Part shown: positions 28,592 to 38,186 of the stretch, one piece after another | How the letters are laid out: every line of letters begins with the position of its first letter | Numbering within the stretch: the first letter of the stretch is position 1 | Source: an uncultured Phycisphaerales bacterium | GTDB taxonomy: Bacteria > Planctomycetota > Phycisphaerae > Tepidisphaerales > Tepidisphaeraceae | DNA length: 64,000 bases | Assembly (NCBI GenBank): GCA_903871935.1 | Contig: CAIQIQ010000017.1 | Coordinates: 62,001-126,000, forward strand | Reading direction: 5' to 3' | The notes under the pieces: generated by a model | What the model saw: the letters and a program-made list of their open reading frames with translations, nothing else | Told to the model about the DNA's origin: nothing | The model's database searches: none | Translations under genes and position numbers: made by a program

Positions 28592-29146
28592 ATGCCCGAC
28601 GCATCGGAAACGTTCTACAAGATCATCTGGCCGCATGCCGCCACGCTATTGCGTGTAGCGCAAGTGCTCTGCCGCAACGAGGCCGATGCCGAGGACCTGG
28701 TACAAGAGACGCTGGTAAAGGCGTATCGGCATCTGGATCAGTTCGCAGAAGGCACGGATGCCCGGCGGTGGCTGATGACGATCCTCCGCAACACGCGGAT
28801 CGACCGCGTGCGGACGCTGGCCGGTCGGAAGCGTGAGATCAGTATCGAGCAGGCGGAAATGGATCCGGCCGCCCCAGAGTCGGCCGCCGATACCAGTGGA
28901 ACCTGGGATGATCCCAGGGCGATGCTCGAAAGCCTGAGCGATCAGGCGATGATCGAGGCATTGTTGGAATTGCCCGAGGAGATCCGCTGGTCGCTGCTGC
29001 TGGTGGATGTGGAAGGACTGGAGATGACCGATGCGGCCGGGATCATGGAGATACCGGTCGGCACAGTGAAGTCCCGGCTTCACCGCGGCCGGCGAATGAT
29101 GCGAGAGAAGTTGCAGTCCCGATCCGAATCGGGAGGTGCATTATGA
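28592..29146 (+). CDS. ECF-type RNA polymerase sigma factor
   Basis: 184 residues from the ATG at 28592 (a TTG 21 nt earlier is the only alternative). Region 2 shows A-D-A-E-D-L-V-Q-E-T-L-V-K-A-Y and R-W-L-M-T-I-L-R-N-T-R-I-D; region 4 shows G-L-E-M-T-D-A-A-G-I-M-E-I-P-V-G-T-V-K-S-R-L-H-R-G-R. It will direct RNA polymerase to a stress or signal regulon. The anti-sigma gene starts in the overlapping ATGA (29143-29146), so the two are translationally coupled. Their position close to the metal-efflux locus suggests, but does not prove, a metal-linked regulon. Confidence 0.9.
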   Translation: MPDASETFYKIIWPHAATLLRVAQVLCRNEADAEDLVQETLVKAYRHLDQFAEGTDARRWLMTILRNTRIDRVRTLAGRKREISIEQAEMDPAAPESAADTSGTWDDPRAMLESLSDQAMIEALLELPEEIRWSLLLVDVEGLEMTDAAGIMEIPVGTVKSRLHRGRRMMREKLQSRSESGGAL

Positions 29147-29823
29147 TAGAGCCAAACAACGTCCCGACGCCCGATGCTACCGATGCTGCGATCGCCGCGC
29201 GATTGGTGCAGCTTTCCGCACGCCCAGTTGATCTGTCGCGCCTGCAGAAGCGCATCGAGGCCGAGATCCCCCGGCCCAAGTATCACACGATCTGGCAGAT
29301 CATGGCGATGCGCTCCGTTCGAGCGGCTGCCGCGATGCTGCTGGTTGCGGTCACCGCACTGGCAATCACCATCGCTTCCTGGTCTGGTCCGGCACTTGCC
29401 TCAACCGACGACCTCCTGCAACTGCACCAGAGCCTGGTATCGCAGCGGATGGGCATGACGGATGTTTCGTCAATGGAAGCCGCCAATGCCGCCCTGACAG
29501 GCAAATGGCCCGGTGCCCCTGCGATGCCCTCGATGCCAGAGCACAAGGACATGGCCTGCTGCGTGCATAGCTTGGGCAAAGCCAAGGCCGCCTGCGTGCT
29601 GCTGGCGATCGATGGCGTGCCGGTGACTATGGCGTCGGCCGAAAGCGCTCAGGTGCGCATGCCAGAGATGCAGAAAGTCGAGCGCAGCGGCGTAACCTTC
29701 CATGTCCAGACAGCCAGCAACATCAGCATGGTCATGATCCAGCGCGGCGACCACTGGTACTGCCTCATGGGCCAGTTACCCGCAGACCGTCTGATTCAGT
29801 TCTGGGGCACGCTGGCGAAGTAG
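29143..29823 (+). CDS. Membrane anti-sigma factor with Met/His/Cys-rich outer domain
   Basis: 226 residues. The cytoplasmic part is ~1-58, a membrane helix ~61-80, and the rest lies outside the inner membrane. The outer domain contains M-P-S-M-P-E-H-K-D-M-A-C-C-V-H (residues ~128-142), plus Cys151 and Cys207, with many further methionines. No classical zinc-binding anti-sigma motif is visible, so the identity rests on coupling with the sigma gene (ATGA overlap) and topology. The soft-ligand cluster would suit binding of copper, silver or another thiophilic metal, giving a signal for release of the sigma factor. That reading is inference. Confidence 0.72.
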   Translation: MIEPNNVPTPDATDAAIAARLVQLSARPVDLSRLQKRIEAEIPRPKYHTIWQIMAMRSVRAAAAMLLVAVTALAITIASWSGPALASTDDLLQLHQSLVSQRMGMTDVSSMEAANAALTGKWPGAPAMPSMPEHKDMACCVHSLGKAKAACVLLAIDGVPVTMASAESAQVRMPEMQKVERSGVTFHVQTASNISMVMIQRGDHWYCLMGQLPADRLIQFWGTLAK

Positions 29824-29828
29824 GTCCG

Positions 29829-30980
29829 CTACACCAGTTTCACCACCATCATCGTCAGATCATCGTTGCAGAGCATACCAGTGCAGAATCGCTTCTGCTC
29901 GGCAACCACCGCATCCAGAATCCCCTGGGCGCCAAGCTGAGCATTGGCCAGCACACATGCCTTGAGACGCTCGCGCCCGAACTGCTCGCCGGCGGCATTG
30001 GCCGCCTCGTGCACGCCGTCAGTACTGAGCACCAGGATCTTTCCCGCGCCCGCCAGCGGCATGCTGTGCTGGTCAAACTGCACACTGCCATCCATGCCCA
30101 GCACCATGCCCGTTCCGGGCAACTCGCTGACCGTACCGGCCGCCGGATCGACCAGCAGCGCCGGATCATGTCCTGCCACCGACCAACTGAGCATTCCCTT
30201 GTCATATGCCATCAGCAGCATCGTCATGAAGCGCCAAGTGCCATCCAGGTCGGCCGCCAACTGCACATTCATCTCCGTCAGAACTTCCGCCAGCGTGCCC
30301 GGCCGCTGCATCCGCATCCGCAGAAACGCTCTTGCTGCGGCCATCAACAAGGCGCTGGCCGGCCCATGCCCCGATACATCCCCGATCACAAAGGCAAACC
30401 CGCGCCCCCCGGAATCCTGGCCGGCCAGATAGTCCATATAGTCGCCGCCCACCGCATCACAGGGAATGCAGCACCCCGCGATATCCAGCCCCGGGATCGT
30501 CGGAGCACCCTTGGGCAGCAGCGTCCGCTGCACCTCGGCTGCCACCTGCAGCGAATCGGAGAGCTGTTGATTCTGCCGCTCCAGCACCTTGCGGCTCAGC
30601 GCCAACTCAAGCTGCGCGGCGACTCGCGCTTTGACGATCGCCGGGCGGATGGGCTTGGTGATATAGTCCACCGCGCCAAGGTCAAAGCCCTTTGTCTCAT
30701 CCTCCACTTCGTTCATCGCGGTCACAAAGATCACCGGAACATCCTTGGTCCGCGCGTCGGCTTTCAGCCGCCGGCATACCTCATATCCATCCATGCCGGG
30801 CATCATGATGTCCAGCAAAACCAGGTCCGGCGCATCCTTCGAAGATGCCAGACGCAGCGCATCGGGGCCGCTGGTAGCCACGCTCAGCGCATAGTCACCG
30901 CGGAGCAGTTCTGCCAGAATCTTGATGTTCGCCGGCGTATCGTCCACGATCAGCACCCGGCTCTTGGTCTTGTTGGTCAT
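29829..30980 (-). CDS. Response regulator with SpoIIE/RsbU-type PP2C phosphatase domain
   Basis: 383 residues: a receiver domain (1-~122) with V-L-I-V-D-D-T and the phospho-acceptor Asp in [12 protein letters not shown], a short helical linker, and a PP2C-like domain (~180-383) with [13 protein letters not shown] and S-T-D-G-V-H-E-A. Such proteins dephosphorylate anti-sigma antagonists in partner-switching pathways after phosphorylation of the receiver. The start codon overlaps the stop of the hybrid kinase gene as ATGA, so both proteins are made together and probably work in one pathway. No antagonist protein is seen in the window. Confidence 0.93.
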   Translation of the reverse strand: MTNKTKSRVLIVDDTPANIKILAELLRGDYALSVATSGPDALRLASSKDAPDLVLLDIMMPGMDGYEVCRRLKADARTKDVPVIFVTAMNEVEDETKGFDLGAVDYITKPIRPAIVKARVAAQLELALSRKVLERQNQQLSDSLQVAAEVQRTLLPKGAPTIPGLDIAGCCIPCDAVGGDYMDYLAGQDSGGRGFAFVIGDVSGHGPASALLMAAARAFLRMRMQRPGTLAEVLTEMNVQLAADLDGTWRFMTMLLMAYDKGMLSWSVAGHDPALLVDPAAGTVSELPGTGMVLGMDGSVQFDQHSMPLAGAGKILVLSTDGVHEAANAAGEQFGRERLKACVLANAQLGAQGILDAVVAEQKRFCTGMLCNDDLTMMVVKLV

Positions 30981-33900
30981 AGTTCATCCTTTACGCCCAT
31001 CGTCTTCGCCAATTGCGCCAGTGCCTCTGTTGCGCCCGCAAAATCAAACATATCCAGACTCTGTGCGACGTTCTCCAGCCCGTCGGCATGCGCGCCGGTC
31101 AGTTCGGAGCGGAGTTTTTCCAGGACGGCCTCCGCGTCGGGGTTGTTCTTCAGCAGCATCTCTTTAAGCTCATTGACCAGCGGCGTGATCTTCGCCAGGT
31201 CCAGTTCGCGCCTGGGCGCAACCTCTGCAGCATGCGGCGCCGACGTCGCCTGAGCAGACTCCCTGAGCACCTGCAGCACCGCCGCCAGTTCCACCTGCAA
31301 CGGCGGCAAGGCCCTGCCAACCCGGTCCATATCGCCCGCCTTGAGCGCCGACTCTACCTCCTGAGCGGCCGCCTGCAGCGCAGATGCGCCGATATTGCCG
31401 GCAACTCCCTTCAACGTATGCGCCAACCGATGTGCCTCTTCTCCCCGGCCGCCATCCATCGCCTCCCGGATCTTCGTCACATGCTCAGCATAGCCAAGGA
31501 GAAAATCGTTCAGCAGCTTGCGGTACAGCTTTCTGTTCCCAGCCACCCGCTTCAGGCCCATGGCCGTATCGATCCCCGGCAGGTTCGGCAATTCCCCCTC
31601 GGTCGCCGCTGGCGGCCGCTTCTCCGCCACGGCACGCATCGACGGACTCACCCACCGGCGCAGGGTCGCATACAGTGCCTCAGGGTCGATGGGTTTGGTC
31701 ACATGATCACTCATGCCCGCTGCAAGACTCTTCTCTCGATCCCCCGCCATCGCGTGGGCCGTCATCGCGATGATTGGCAGTTGCGCAAACCTGGAGTCCT
31801 TCCGCAGTTCTCCGGTCGCCTGGATTCCATCCATCTCCGGCATCTGGATATCCATCAGGATCGCGTCATACGCATACGCCCGTGCCTTCTCCAGTGCCTC
31901 CTTGCCATCGCCAACGATGTCCACGGTGATGCCCACCGCCTCCAGCAGTTCGCGGGCGACCTGCTGATTGATCTCGTTATCCTCCGCCAACAGCACCCTC
32001 GCGCCCTGGAGATCCGAAGCGGAGTCAGACGCCGCCCTGTCACCCGGAACAAGCTCCATGGCCGCAGTGGTTGTATGCCCCATCGTCTCCACGATCGAGT
32101 TGAACAACACCGACTGATTCACCGGTTTGATCAGGAAGCCATGCAGCCCTGCCCGCTGCGCCTCGCGCATGACCTCATCGCGCCCATAGGCCGTAACCAT
32201 GATGATGCGCGGCATCGGTGATATGCGCTGTGAGGCAAGGATATGCCTCGATGCCTCCATGCCATCCATCACCGGCATGCGCCAATCCATCAGCACCAGC
32301 CGGTACGGCGTCCCAGCAGCGCAGGCCCGCTCCAATTCCACCAGCGCCGCTTCGCCGCTGCTCACAGCCGTAGGCTCAAAGGTCAGCGTCCGCAGCGATT
32401 CGGCAAGTATTTCCCGACTGGTCAGGCTGTCATCGACCACCAGTACCCGCATTCCTCGCAGTTCGCTTGCCGCCTGCGCCCGCCGCGGCTTCATACCATG
32501 CGCCAGCCCGAATTCGGCCGTGAAATGGAAGGTACTGCCCTTTCCCACTTCACTCTCCACCCAGATCCGCCCGTGCATCATCTCCACCAGACGTTTACTG
32601 ATCGACAGCCCCAGCCCGGTACCGCCAAACTTACGGGTCGTCGAGACATCCGCCTGCGAAAATGGCTGAAACAGTTTCGCCGCCTGCTCCGGCGTCATGC
32701 CAATACCGCTGTCGCGCACGGAGAACTGGAACACCGCCTTCTCGCTGGTGCGTTCGATCGCCCGCACCGATACAATGATCTCGCCCGCCGGAGTGAACTT
32801 CACCGCATTGCCCACAAGATTTGTCAGCACCTGACCCACTCGCAGGGCATCGCCCACCAGGTCCAACGGGATATCCGGCGCTGTGCGGAACAGTATCTCC
32901 AGCCCCTTTTCCTCCGCCTTCACCGCGACGAGATTCGCCAGGTTGTCCATCACGTCGTCCAGGTGGAACGGCACCGACTCCATCGTCAGCCGTCCGGCCT
33001 CAATCTTCGAGAAATCGAGGATGTCATTGATGATCCCCAATAGCGCCTTGGCCGATGTGTCGATCTTGCGCACATAGTCGCGCTGCTTGGGCGTCAGGTC
33101 CGTCTGCAAAGCCAGGTGCGACATGCCGATGACCGCATTCATCGGTGTGCGGATCTCGTGGCTCATGTTCGCCAGGAAGGCGCTCTTGGCCTGCGTGGCC
33201 TCATCGGCCTTTGCCTTGGCCAGCCGCAATTCCTCCTCCGCCTGCTTTCGAAGCGTGATATCGGTGAAGCTGATCACCGCCCCGATGACCTTGTCATCCT
33301 TCCGTACCGGCGATGCCCCGTATTCCACCGGGAACCCGCTGCCATCCTTGCGCCACAGGAACTCATTATCCACCCGGCTCTCAACGCCGCTGACATATGC
33401 GGCGTACATCGGGCACTGTTCTTTCGGATACTCCGCCCCATCGGGACGATGATGATGGATGATGGCATGTGATGGCTGACCAATCAGTTCATCGGCCGTA
33501 AACCCGAGCATCTGGCAGCACGATGGATTAACGAAGGTGATCCGCCCCTCGGTATCCACACCGAAAATCCCCTCGGCCGTGGAGTCCAGAATCAGTCGGG
33601 TGCGTTCTTCCGCCGCCCGCAGCAAGTCAGCCTGCTCCTGTGTCCGCCGTTGCACCTCCGTCGCCAGACGCAGGTCATCCTGAATCTGTGCCCGCTCCTG
33701 CAGCGCTGGTATCATGCTGTTGAAGGTGCGCGCCAGGTCTCCCAGTTCATCGTTGCCCATTACCTCGGCTCGCGCTGACCAGTCACCGCCCGCAGCTTTG
33801 AGCGCCGCCGCCCGTAGCGACCGGATGGGTTTGAGCAGGCGATAGCTGATCCAACCGGCAGCGAGCGCCGCGGCCACGCCCATGCCGGTGATCCACCACT

Positions 33901-34873
33901 TCTGCGCTGATGCCAGTTCCCGCATCGGCCGCAGAAACAGCTCCTGCGGCTGCACAACTGCCACCGTCCACGGGCGCATGGTCATGCGCGCATATCCCGC
34001 CACACGGGGCCGGCCATTTGAGTCAGTACCCGTAAGGCAACCCCGACTTCGCCCTTCCTGCAACGCCTGGGCAATGTCATTCGCAGGCGTACCCTCGATA
34101 CTCTTGAGTCCATACTGCGCCGGGTCAATCCTCTTCATCGCTTCGGGCGAAGGCGTACCCACAACGTGATAGATCCGCTTGGGATCCGGATGCGAGATAA
34201 ACACATGATTGGCATCCACCACCACTGCCATCCCTTGCTCCGTTTGCAGGCTCACCTCGCGGCAAATCCGGTCAACCACCTCTGCCTTGAGCTTTACGGC
34301 CACAGCGCCCGCGATCGTTCCATCCCCGCGGCGAACCGGCCCCGCAAAATAGACCCCGGGTTCGCCTGTGGTAATCCCGACCGCCAATTCAGAGATCGCC
34401 TGTTCACCGGACAGGGCGCTGCGCATGTACGGCCGCGTGGCCTTGTAGTCCCGGCCGACCATGTCCGGGCTTGTGGAGACAATGCAGATCCCATGATCAT
34501 CCGCGAGATAGGCAAGGGCGAGGTCCGGTTCATCTGCCAGAGCATCTTTTAGCCATTGCTCAACACGGGGAAGAGCTTTAGCCCGCTGGTCCGGTGGAGC
34601 CGAACAGGCTTCCATTACGGAAGCCGTCGCCGCGATAATGCCCTGCGTTCGGCGTGTATCTTCAAAGAGCTGATCCAGCCGCGAAGCTGCCAGCGATGCC
34701 ACGAGTTGGAGATTCTGCTCGGCCTCCTTGCCAACGGTATCCACTCCGCGCCGAATGCTGAGGGTTCCCAGGATGACAAGGGGAATGACCGTTGCCGCCA
34801 CCAGCAGCAGCACCATCCTGACCAACAGCGGCAGGCGAAGCTCGCGACGATCACGCTCCGGGGATTGCGGCAT
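30977..34873 (-). CDS. Hybrid sensor histidine kinase (Cache, HAMP, PAS, two receivers, HPt)
   Basis: 1298 residues. Order by eye: membrane helix (~17-39), periplasmic double-Cache-like sensor (~45-325), second helix (~330-350), HAMP (~350-405), PAS (~425-540), HisKA with M-S-H-E-I-R-T-P near 573, ATPase with [11 protein letters not shown] (~670-790), receiver 1 (~807-925, V-L-V-V-D-D-S), receiver 2 (~957-1075, [10 protein letters not shown]), and HPt (~1120-1210, [11 protein letters not shown]). This is a BarA-like internal phosphorelay. The final phosphate acceptor is likely the coupled phosphatase regulator. The ATG at 34873 directly precedes the first helix; the frame is open further upstream, overlapping purC. 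Confidence 0.93.
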   Translation of the reverse strand: MPQSPERDRRELRLPLLVRMVLLLVAATVIPLVILGTLSIRRGVDTVGKEAEQNLQLVASLAASRLDQLFEDTRRTQGIIAATASVMEACSAPPDQRAKALPRVEQWLKDALADEPDLALAYLADDHGICIVSTSPDMVGRDYKATRPYMRSALSGEQAISELAVGITTGEPGVYFAGPVRRGDGTIAGAVAVKLKAEVVDRICREVSLQTEQGMAVVVDANHVFISHPDPKRIYHVVGTPSPEAMKRIDPAQYGLKSIEGTPANDIAQALQEGRSRGCLTGTDSNGRPRVAGYARMTMRPWTVAVVQPQELFLRPMRELASAQKWWITGMGVAAALAAGWISYRLLKPIRSLRAAALKAAGGDWSARAEVMGNDELGDLARTFNSMIPALQERAQIQDDLRLATEVQRRTQEQADLLRAAEERTRLILDSTAEGIFGVDTEGRITFVNPSCCQMLGFTADELIGQPSHAIIHHHRPDGAEYPKEQCPMYAAYVSGVESRVDNEFLWRKDGSGFPVEYGASPVRKDDKVIGAVISFTDITLRKQAEEELRLAKAKADEATQAKSAFLANMSHEIRTPMNAVIGMSHLALQTDLTPKQRDYVRKIDTSAKALLGIINDILDFSKIEAGRLTMESVPFHLDDVMDNLANLVAVKAEEKGLEILFRTAPDIPLDLVGDALRVGQVLTNLVGNAVKFTPAGEIIVSVRAIERTSEKAVFQFSVRDSGIGMTPEQAAKLFQPFSQADVSTTRKFGGTGLGLSISKRLVEMMHGRIWVESEVGKGSTFHFTAEFGLAHGMKPRRAQAASELRGMRVLVVDDSLTSREILAESLRTLTFEPTAVSSGEAALVELERACAAGTPYRLVLMDWRMPVMDGMEASRHILASQRISPMPRIIMVTAYGRDEVMREAQRAGLHGFLIKPVNQSVLFNSIVETMGHTTTAAMELVPGDRAASDSASDLQGARVLLAEDNEINQQVARELLEAVGITVDIVGDGKEALEKARAYAYDAILMDIQMPEMDGIQATGELRKDSRFAQLPIIAMTAHAMAGDREKSLAAGMSDHVTKPIDPEALYATLRRWVSPSMRAVAEKRPPAATEGELPNLPGIDTAMGLKRVAGNRKLYRKLLNDFLLGYAEHVTKIREAMDGGRGEEAHRLAHTLKGVAGNIGASALQAAAQEVESALKAGDMDRVGRALPPLQVELAAVLQVLRESAQATSAPHAAEVAPRRELDLAKITPLVNELKEMLLKNNPDAEAVLEKLRSELTGAHADGLENVAQSLDMFDFAGATEALAQLAKTMGVKDEL

Positions 34874-34914
34874 GGTCAACAGTATATGGCTCAAGAGCGG
34901 CGTGTCACCACCGC

Positions 34915-35805
34915 CTACAGACTCAGGCTCTTGCCCGTCAGGCGCGTATAGGCCTCCATGTAACGCTGCTGCGTCCCCTCCACCACTTCCTTGGGCAGCA
35001 TCGGCGCCGGTGCGACCTTGCCCCAAGGCTGCGCTTCAAGCCAGTTGCGGACAAACTGTTTGTCAAAGCTCGGCTGGTCCTTGCCCACCTGATACAGGTC
35101 GGCCGGCCAGAATCGGCTGGAATCGGGTGTCAGTACCTCATCGATCAGAATGATCTTCCCATCGGGCGTCACACCAAACTCAAACTTGGTGTCAGCAATA
35201 ATCACACCGCGCCCGGCCGCATAATCGGCAGCACTCGTATACAGCAGCAGGCTCTTCTCCTTCAGCGCCGATGCCGTCGGCAGACCAATCCGCTTCACCG
35301 CCTCTTCATAAGAGATGTTGATGTCGTGCCCCTGCTCTTCCTTCGTTGAAGGAGTGAATAATGGCTGCGGAAGCTTTTCACATTGCCGCAACCCGGCGGG
35401 GAGCTTGATCCCGCAGACGGTCTGGCTCTTGCCGTATTCCTTCCAGCTCGATCCCGCCAGGTAACCGCGGCAGATGCATTCCAGCGGAACCACCTTGGCC
35501 TTCTTCACCAGCATCGACCGGCCGTCCAACTCCGCCTTATACGCCTGCAACTTCGCAGGAAAATCCTTCACCTCACTTGCGATCAAGTGATGCTCGATCT
35601 GCTTGCCGAACTTCTCAAACCAGAACAGTGACAGCGCCGTCAGGACTTTGCCTTTGCCAGGGATCGGATTGGGCATCACCACATCAAACGCGCTGATCCG
35701 ATCGGTGGATACGATCAGCAGCATCTCACCCAGGTCATACACATCGCGGACCTTGCCGCGCCGGACCGAAAACGGGAGGTTCGTCTGCAACACTGCGCTA
35801 TTCAT
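34915..35805 (-). CDS. purC: Phosphoribosylaminoimidazole-succinocarboxamide synthase (SAICAR synthase)
   Basis: PurC joins aspartate to CAIR with ATP in purine synthesis. The 296-residue protein has the N-terminal [22 protein letters not shown], the [16 protein letters not shown] segment, [10 protein letters not shown] and [12 protein letters not shown], all family signatures. The length fits the longer bacterial/yeast-type PurC. AAGGGA lies seven bases before the ATG at 35805; an ATG five codons earlier is less well placed. It is upstream of the hybrid kinase by 41 nt on the same strand, so co-transcription is possible. Confidence 0.96.
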   Translation of the reverse strand: MNSAVLQTNLPFSVRRGKVRDVYDLGEMLLIVSTDRISAFDVVMPNPIPGKGKVLTALSLFWFEKFGKQIEHHLIASEVKDFPAKLQAYKAELDGRSMLVKKAKVVPLECICRGYLAGSSWKEYGKSQTVCGIKLPAGLRQCEKLPQPLFTPSTKEEQGHDINISYEEAVKRIGLPTASALKEKSLLLYTSAADYAAGRGVIIADTKFEFGVTPDGKIILIDEVLTPDSSRFWPADLYQVGKDQPSFDKQFVRNWLEAQPWGKVAPAPMLPKEVVEGTQQRYMEAYTRLTGKSLSL

Positions 35806-35903
35806 GGGCTTTCCCTTCACCTTGATACCTATCGGCCACGCGGCCGCAGATACGAGCGGAATGAACCATGTGCACTATTCCACCCGCCCAACTGTACTCC
35901 AAC

Positions 35904-36338
35904 TTATTTCCCTGCCAGTTTCGCCTTGATCAGTCTACTCGCCGAGCCCGCGTCCAGGCCAGCGCCATGTGCCTTCATGAATGCGCCCATCGCCTGTCCG
36001 AACTGCTTCTCGGTGAAGGTATTCGCGGCCAGAAACGCATCGACCAGCTTCGCCGTCTCCTCTTCCGACGCCTTTTTCGGCAGGTACTCTTCAACCACGC
36101 CGATCTCGAACTTCAGCTTCTCAGCCTGCTCCTTAAGCCCCAGTTTATCGTATTCCTCAAGGCTCTTGCGGAGCTTCTTGGCATAAGACTCCACCACCGC
36201 CAGCGGTGAGGGTTTGCCGGGCATGATGTCGATGTTCTTCACATCGCTGATCAGCATGCGGATGACGCCCAGCCGATCTTTCTGGCCGGACTTCATCGCC
36301 GTCTTCATGTCTTCCTGCAGCCGAGTCAGCAGTTCCAT
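35904..36338 (-). CDS. GatB/YqeY domain protein
   Basis: 144 residues, the usual size of free-standing YqeY proteins, which resemble the C-terminal domain of the GatB subunit of tRNA amidotransferases and may bind tRNA. Signatures: L-Q-E-D-M-K-T-A-M-K-S-G-Q-K-D-R-L-G-V-I-R-M-L, the middle Y-L-P-K-K-A-S-E-E-E and the end G-L-D-A-G-S-A-S-R-L-I-K-A-K-L. GGAG lies eight bases before the start. It is divergent from rho and 98 nt upstream of purC on the same strand. Function remains unclear in the family. Confidence 0.9.
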   Translation of the reverse strand: MELLTRLQEDMKTAMKSGQKDRLGVIRMLISDVKNIDIMPGKPSPLAVVESYAKKLRKSLEEYDKLGLKEQAEKLKFEIGVVEEYLPKKASEEETAKLVDAFLAANTFTEKQFGQAMGAFMKAHGAGLDAGSASRLIKAKLAGK

Positions 36339-36368
36339 TGTGAAACTCCGTGCAATCGTCTATATAAT
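36338..36368 (+). promoter_or_regulatory. Possible promoter upstream of rho
   Basis: TATAAT at 36363-36368 matches the -10 consensus exactly. TTGTGA at 36338-36343 could be the -35 but the spacing of 19 nt is long. The leader to the ATG at 36464 would be about 90 nt. It lies between divergent rho and YqeY genes. A near-DnaA-box TTATCCACC is just downstream (36371-36379). Only visual evidence. Confidence 0.35.
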
Positions 36369-36463
36369 GTGTTATCCACCAGGAGCCTACGGGCAATCCA
36401 TAGTACTCAGCTTTGGTGGATTTGACCAGAATAGTTTAAGGGTTCGCCTTTTCGGCACCAACC

Positions 36464-37558
36464 ATGCAACAAGACCTCGTAGAGGGTGTTCTGCACATTC
36501 CTGACGAACGGCAGGATGGGCAACTGCGTGATCCGCAGCATCTGCTCCGGCCCATGCGCAATCTGTTCGTTCCCAGGCAGTTCATCCGCGAATACAAGCT
36601 GCGACCAGGTCTGCTGATCGGTGGCCTGCCCCGCGGCCGGCACCTCGCGCAGTTGAAGACCATCGAAGGCGGCTCGCCCGAGGACTACGCCACCAAAACT
36701 CATCTCTACGAGGGCACTGCGCTCGATCCCGCGCCCCTGCTGCGTCTGGAGAACGATCCCACCGAATACACCTCCCGCATCATCGATCTGATCGCCCCGA
36801 TCGGCTTTGGCCAGCGTGGCCTGATTGTCGCCCCACCCCGCACCGGCAAGACCATCCTTCTGCAGAACATCGCCAAAGGCATCCACAAGAACTACCCCGA
36901 GATGCAGATCGTCCTGCTGCTCATCGACGAGCGGCCCGAAGAAGTCACGGATATGAAGCGCAACATCCCCGGCCAGGTGTTCGCTTCCTCCAACGACAAC
37001 ACCGTCGCAAAGCACCTGGAACTCTCCCAACTCGTCATCGAGCGCTGCAAGCGACAGGTCGAGTTCGGCAAGGACATCGTGGTCCTGCTCGATTCGCTTA
37101 CGCGCATCGGCCGGGCATTCAACACCGGCGGCCGGCAAGGTGGCCGCACCCTCTCCGGCGGCCTGGACAACCGCGCCCTGGAGATCCCCAAACGCCTCTT
37201 CGGCGCTGCCCGCAAGCTGGAAGAGGGCGGCAGCCTGACGATCATCGCCACCTGCCTGGTCGACACCGGCAGCCGCATGGATCAGGTGATCTTTGAAGAG
37301 TTCAAAGGCACCGGCAACATGGAGATCACCTTGGACAAGAAGATCTCCGACATGCGCATCTTCCCCGCCATCAACATCCCGCAGACCGGCACGCGCAAGG
37401 AAGAGAAACTCTACACCGACGCAGGCCAGCTTGCCGCCATCCACCGCATGCGCCGTTACCTCACCGCGTTCAAGCCGGTCGAGGCCATGCAGACATTGCT
37501 CGAAGTATTGAAGAAGCAACCCCGCAACGACGCCGTCCTGGCGTCGATCCGGGCGTAG
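36464..37558 (+). CDS. rho: Transcription termination factor Rho, short form without N-terminal domain
   Basis: Rho is a hexameric RNA helicase that ends transcription. The 364-residue protein has the RNA-binding cold-shock-like domain (residues ~1-70, reduced: E-G-V-L-H-I-P-D-E then N-L-F-V-P-R-Q-F-I) and the full ATPase: Walker A A-P-P-R-T-G-K-T, Walker B V-V-L-L-D-S-L-T-R, R-loop R-I-G-R-A-F-N-T and the end F-K-G-T-G-N-M-E. E. coli Rho has 419 residues; the helical N-terminal domain is absent here. An in-frame stop at 36437-36439 rules out a longer protein from this frame. No clear ribosome binding site is seen. A TATAAT at 36363-36368 may belong to its promoter. Confidence 0.92.
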   Translation: MQQDLVEGVLHIPDERQDGQLRDPQHLLRPMRNLFVPRQFIREYKLRPGLLIGGLPRGRHLAQLKTIEGGSPEDYATKTHLYEGTALDPAPLLRLENDPTEYTSRIIDLIAPIGFGQRGLIVAPPRTGKTILLQNIAKGIHKNYPEMQIVLLLIDERPEEVTDMKRNIPGQVFASSNDNTVAKHLELSQLVIERCKRQVEFGKDIVVLLDSLTRIGRAFNTGGRQGGRTLSGGLDNRALEIPKRLFGAARKLEEGGSLTIIATCLVDTGSRMDQVIFEEFKGTGNMEITLDKKISDMRIFPAINIPQTGTRKEEKLYTDAGQLAAIHRMRRYLTAFKPVEAMQTLLEVLKKQPRNDAVLASIRA

Positions 37559-37600
37559 ATTCTGACTGACGGATCATTAGAGGCGTGGTACAATCCAGAC

Positions 37601-37822
37601 ATGACTCGCGCGATCAGTATTGATCCTGAGGTGCAAGGCGGAACGCCATGCTTCGCCGGAACGCGTGTGCCCGTGCAGACACTGTTCGATTACCTGGCGC
37701 GCGACCGGTCCCTCGATTATTTTCTGGAACAGTTCCCCTCCGTTCGCCGCGACCTCGCCCTCGAAGTGCTGGCACAAGCCGGCAAGCTCGTCTCATCTCG
37801 CAAGGATCGACCAGCCGCATGA
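37601..37822 (+). CDS. DUF433 family antitoxin-like protein
   Basis: 73 residues with the DUF433 pattern: I-S-I-D-P-E-V-Q-G-G-T-P-C-F-A-G-T-R-V-P-V then L-F-D-Y-L-A-R, and F-L-E-Q-F-P-S-V. This is a helix-turn-helix fold that acts as antitoxin or repressor in pairs with PIN-like DUF5615 proteins. The stop overlaps the start of the next gene as ATGA, so the pair is coupled, the usual layout for toxin-antitoxin modules. A -10-like TACAAT at 37589-37594 sits only seven bases upstream, so the mRNA may be leaderless. It follows rho by 42 nt. Confidence 0.88.
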   Translation: MTRAISIDPEVQGGTPCFAGTRVPVQTLFDYLARDRSLDYFLEQFPSVRRDLALEVLAQAGKLVSSRKDRPAA

Positions 37823-38139
37823 AACTCCTGCTCGACGAGAACCTTCCGCACGCATTGCGGCGTGAGCTTACGGGCCATGATGTCTTCACGGTCCAGTACA
37901 TGGGATGGTCCGGAATGAAGAATGGCCAACTTCTCGCCGTGGCCGCCGACCACGGCTTCGATGCCGTGCTCACACTGGACAGTGGTGTGCAGTATCAACA
38001 GAACCTTCACGTCTTGCCGCTCGCAGTGGTGATCCTCCGGGCACCTTCAAATGATATCGACGACCTTCGTCGGCTGGTGCCCAATCTTCTGTCTCTTCTG
38101 CAGAGACTGCATCCCACATCGCTTGCCCTGGTCGAATGA
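37819..38139 (+). CDS. DUF5615 PIN-like toxin
   Basis: 106 residues starting M-K-L-L-L-D-E-N-L-P-H, the hallmark of DUF5615 proteins, which belong to the Mut7-C/PIN-like nuclease fold. Conserved acidic residues are visible in L-L-D-E-N and L-T-L-D-S-G. A ribonuclease activity is predicted from the fold, not shown. The start in the ATGA overlap with the DUF433 gene fixes the beginning, although the frame is open for 57 codons upstream. Together the two genes form a likely toxin-antitoxin module. Confidence 0.87.
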   Translation: MKLLLDENLPHALRRELTGHDVFTVQYMGWSGMKNGQLLAVAADHGFDAVLTLDSGVQYQQNLHVLPLAVVILRAPSNDIDDLRRLVPNLLSLLQRLHPTSLALVE

Positions 38140-38186
38140 AAACCGCGATCTCTTTGTGTTGCCATGGGCTTTAGTAGTGGCACGGT

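Noticed and set aside
37601-38139. Integron cassette form for the DUF433/DUF5615 pair
   Set aside because: No attC-like core motif was found on either side of the pair.
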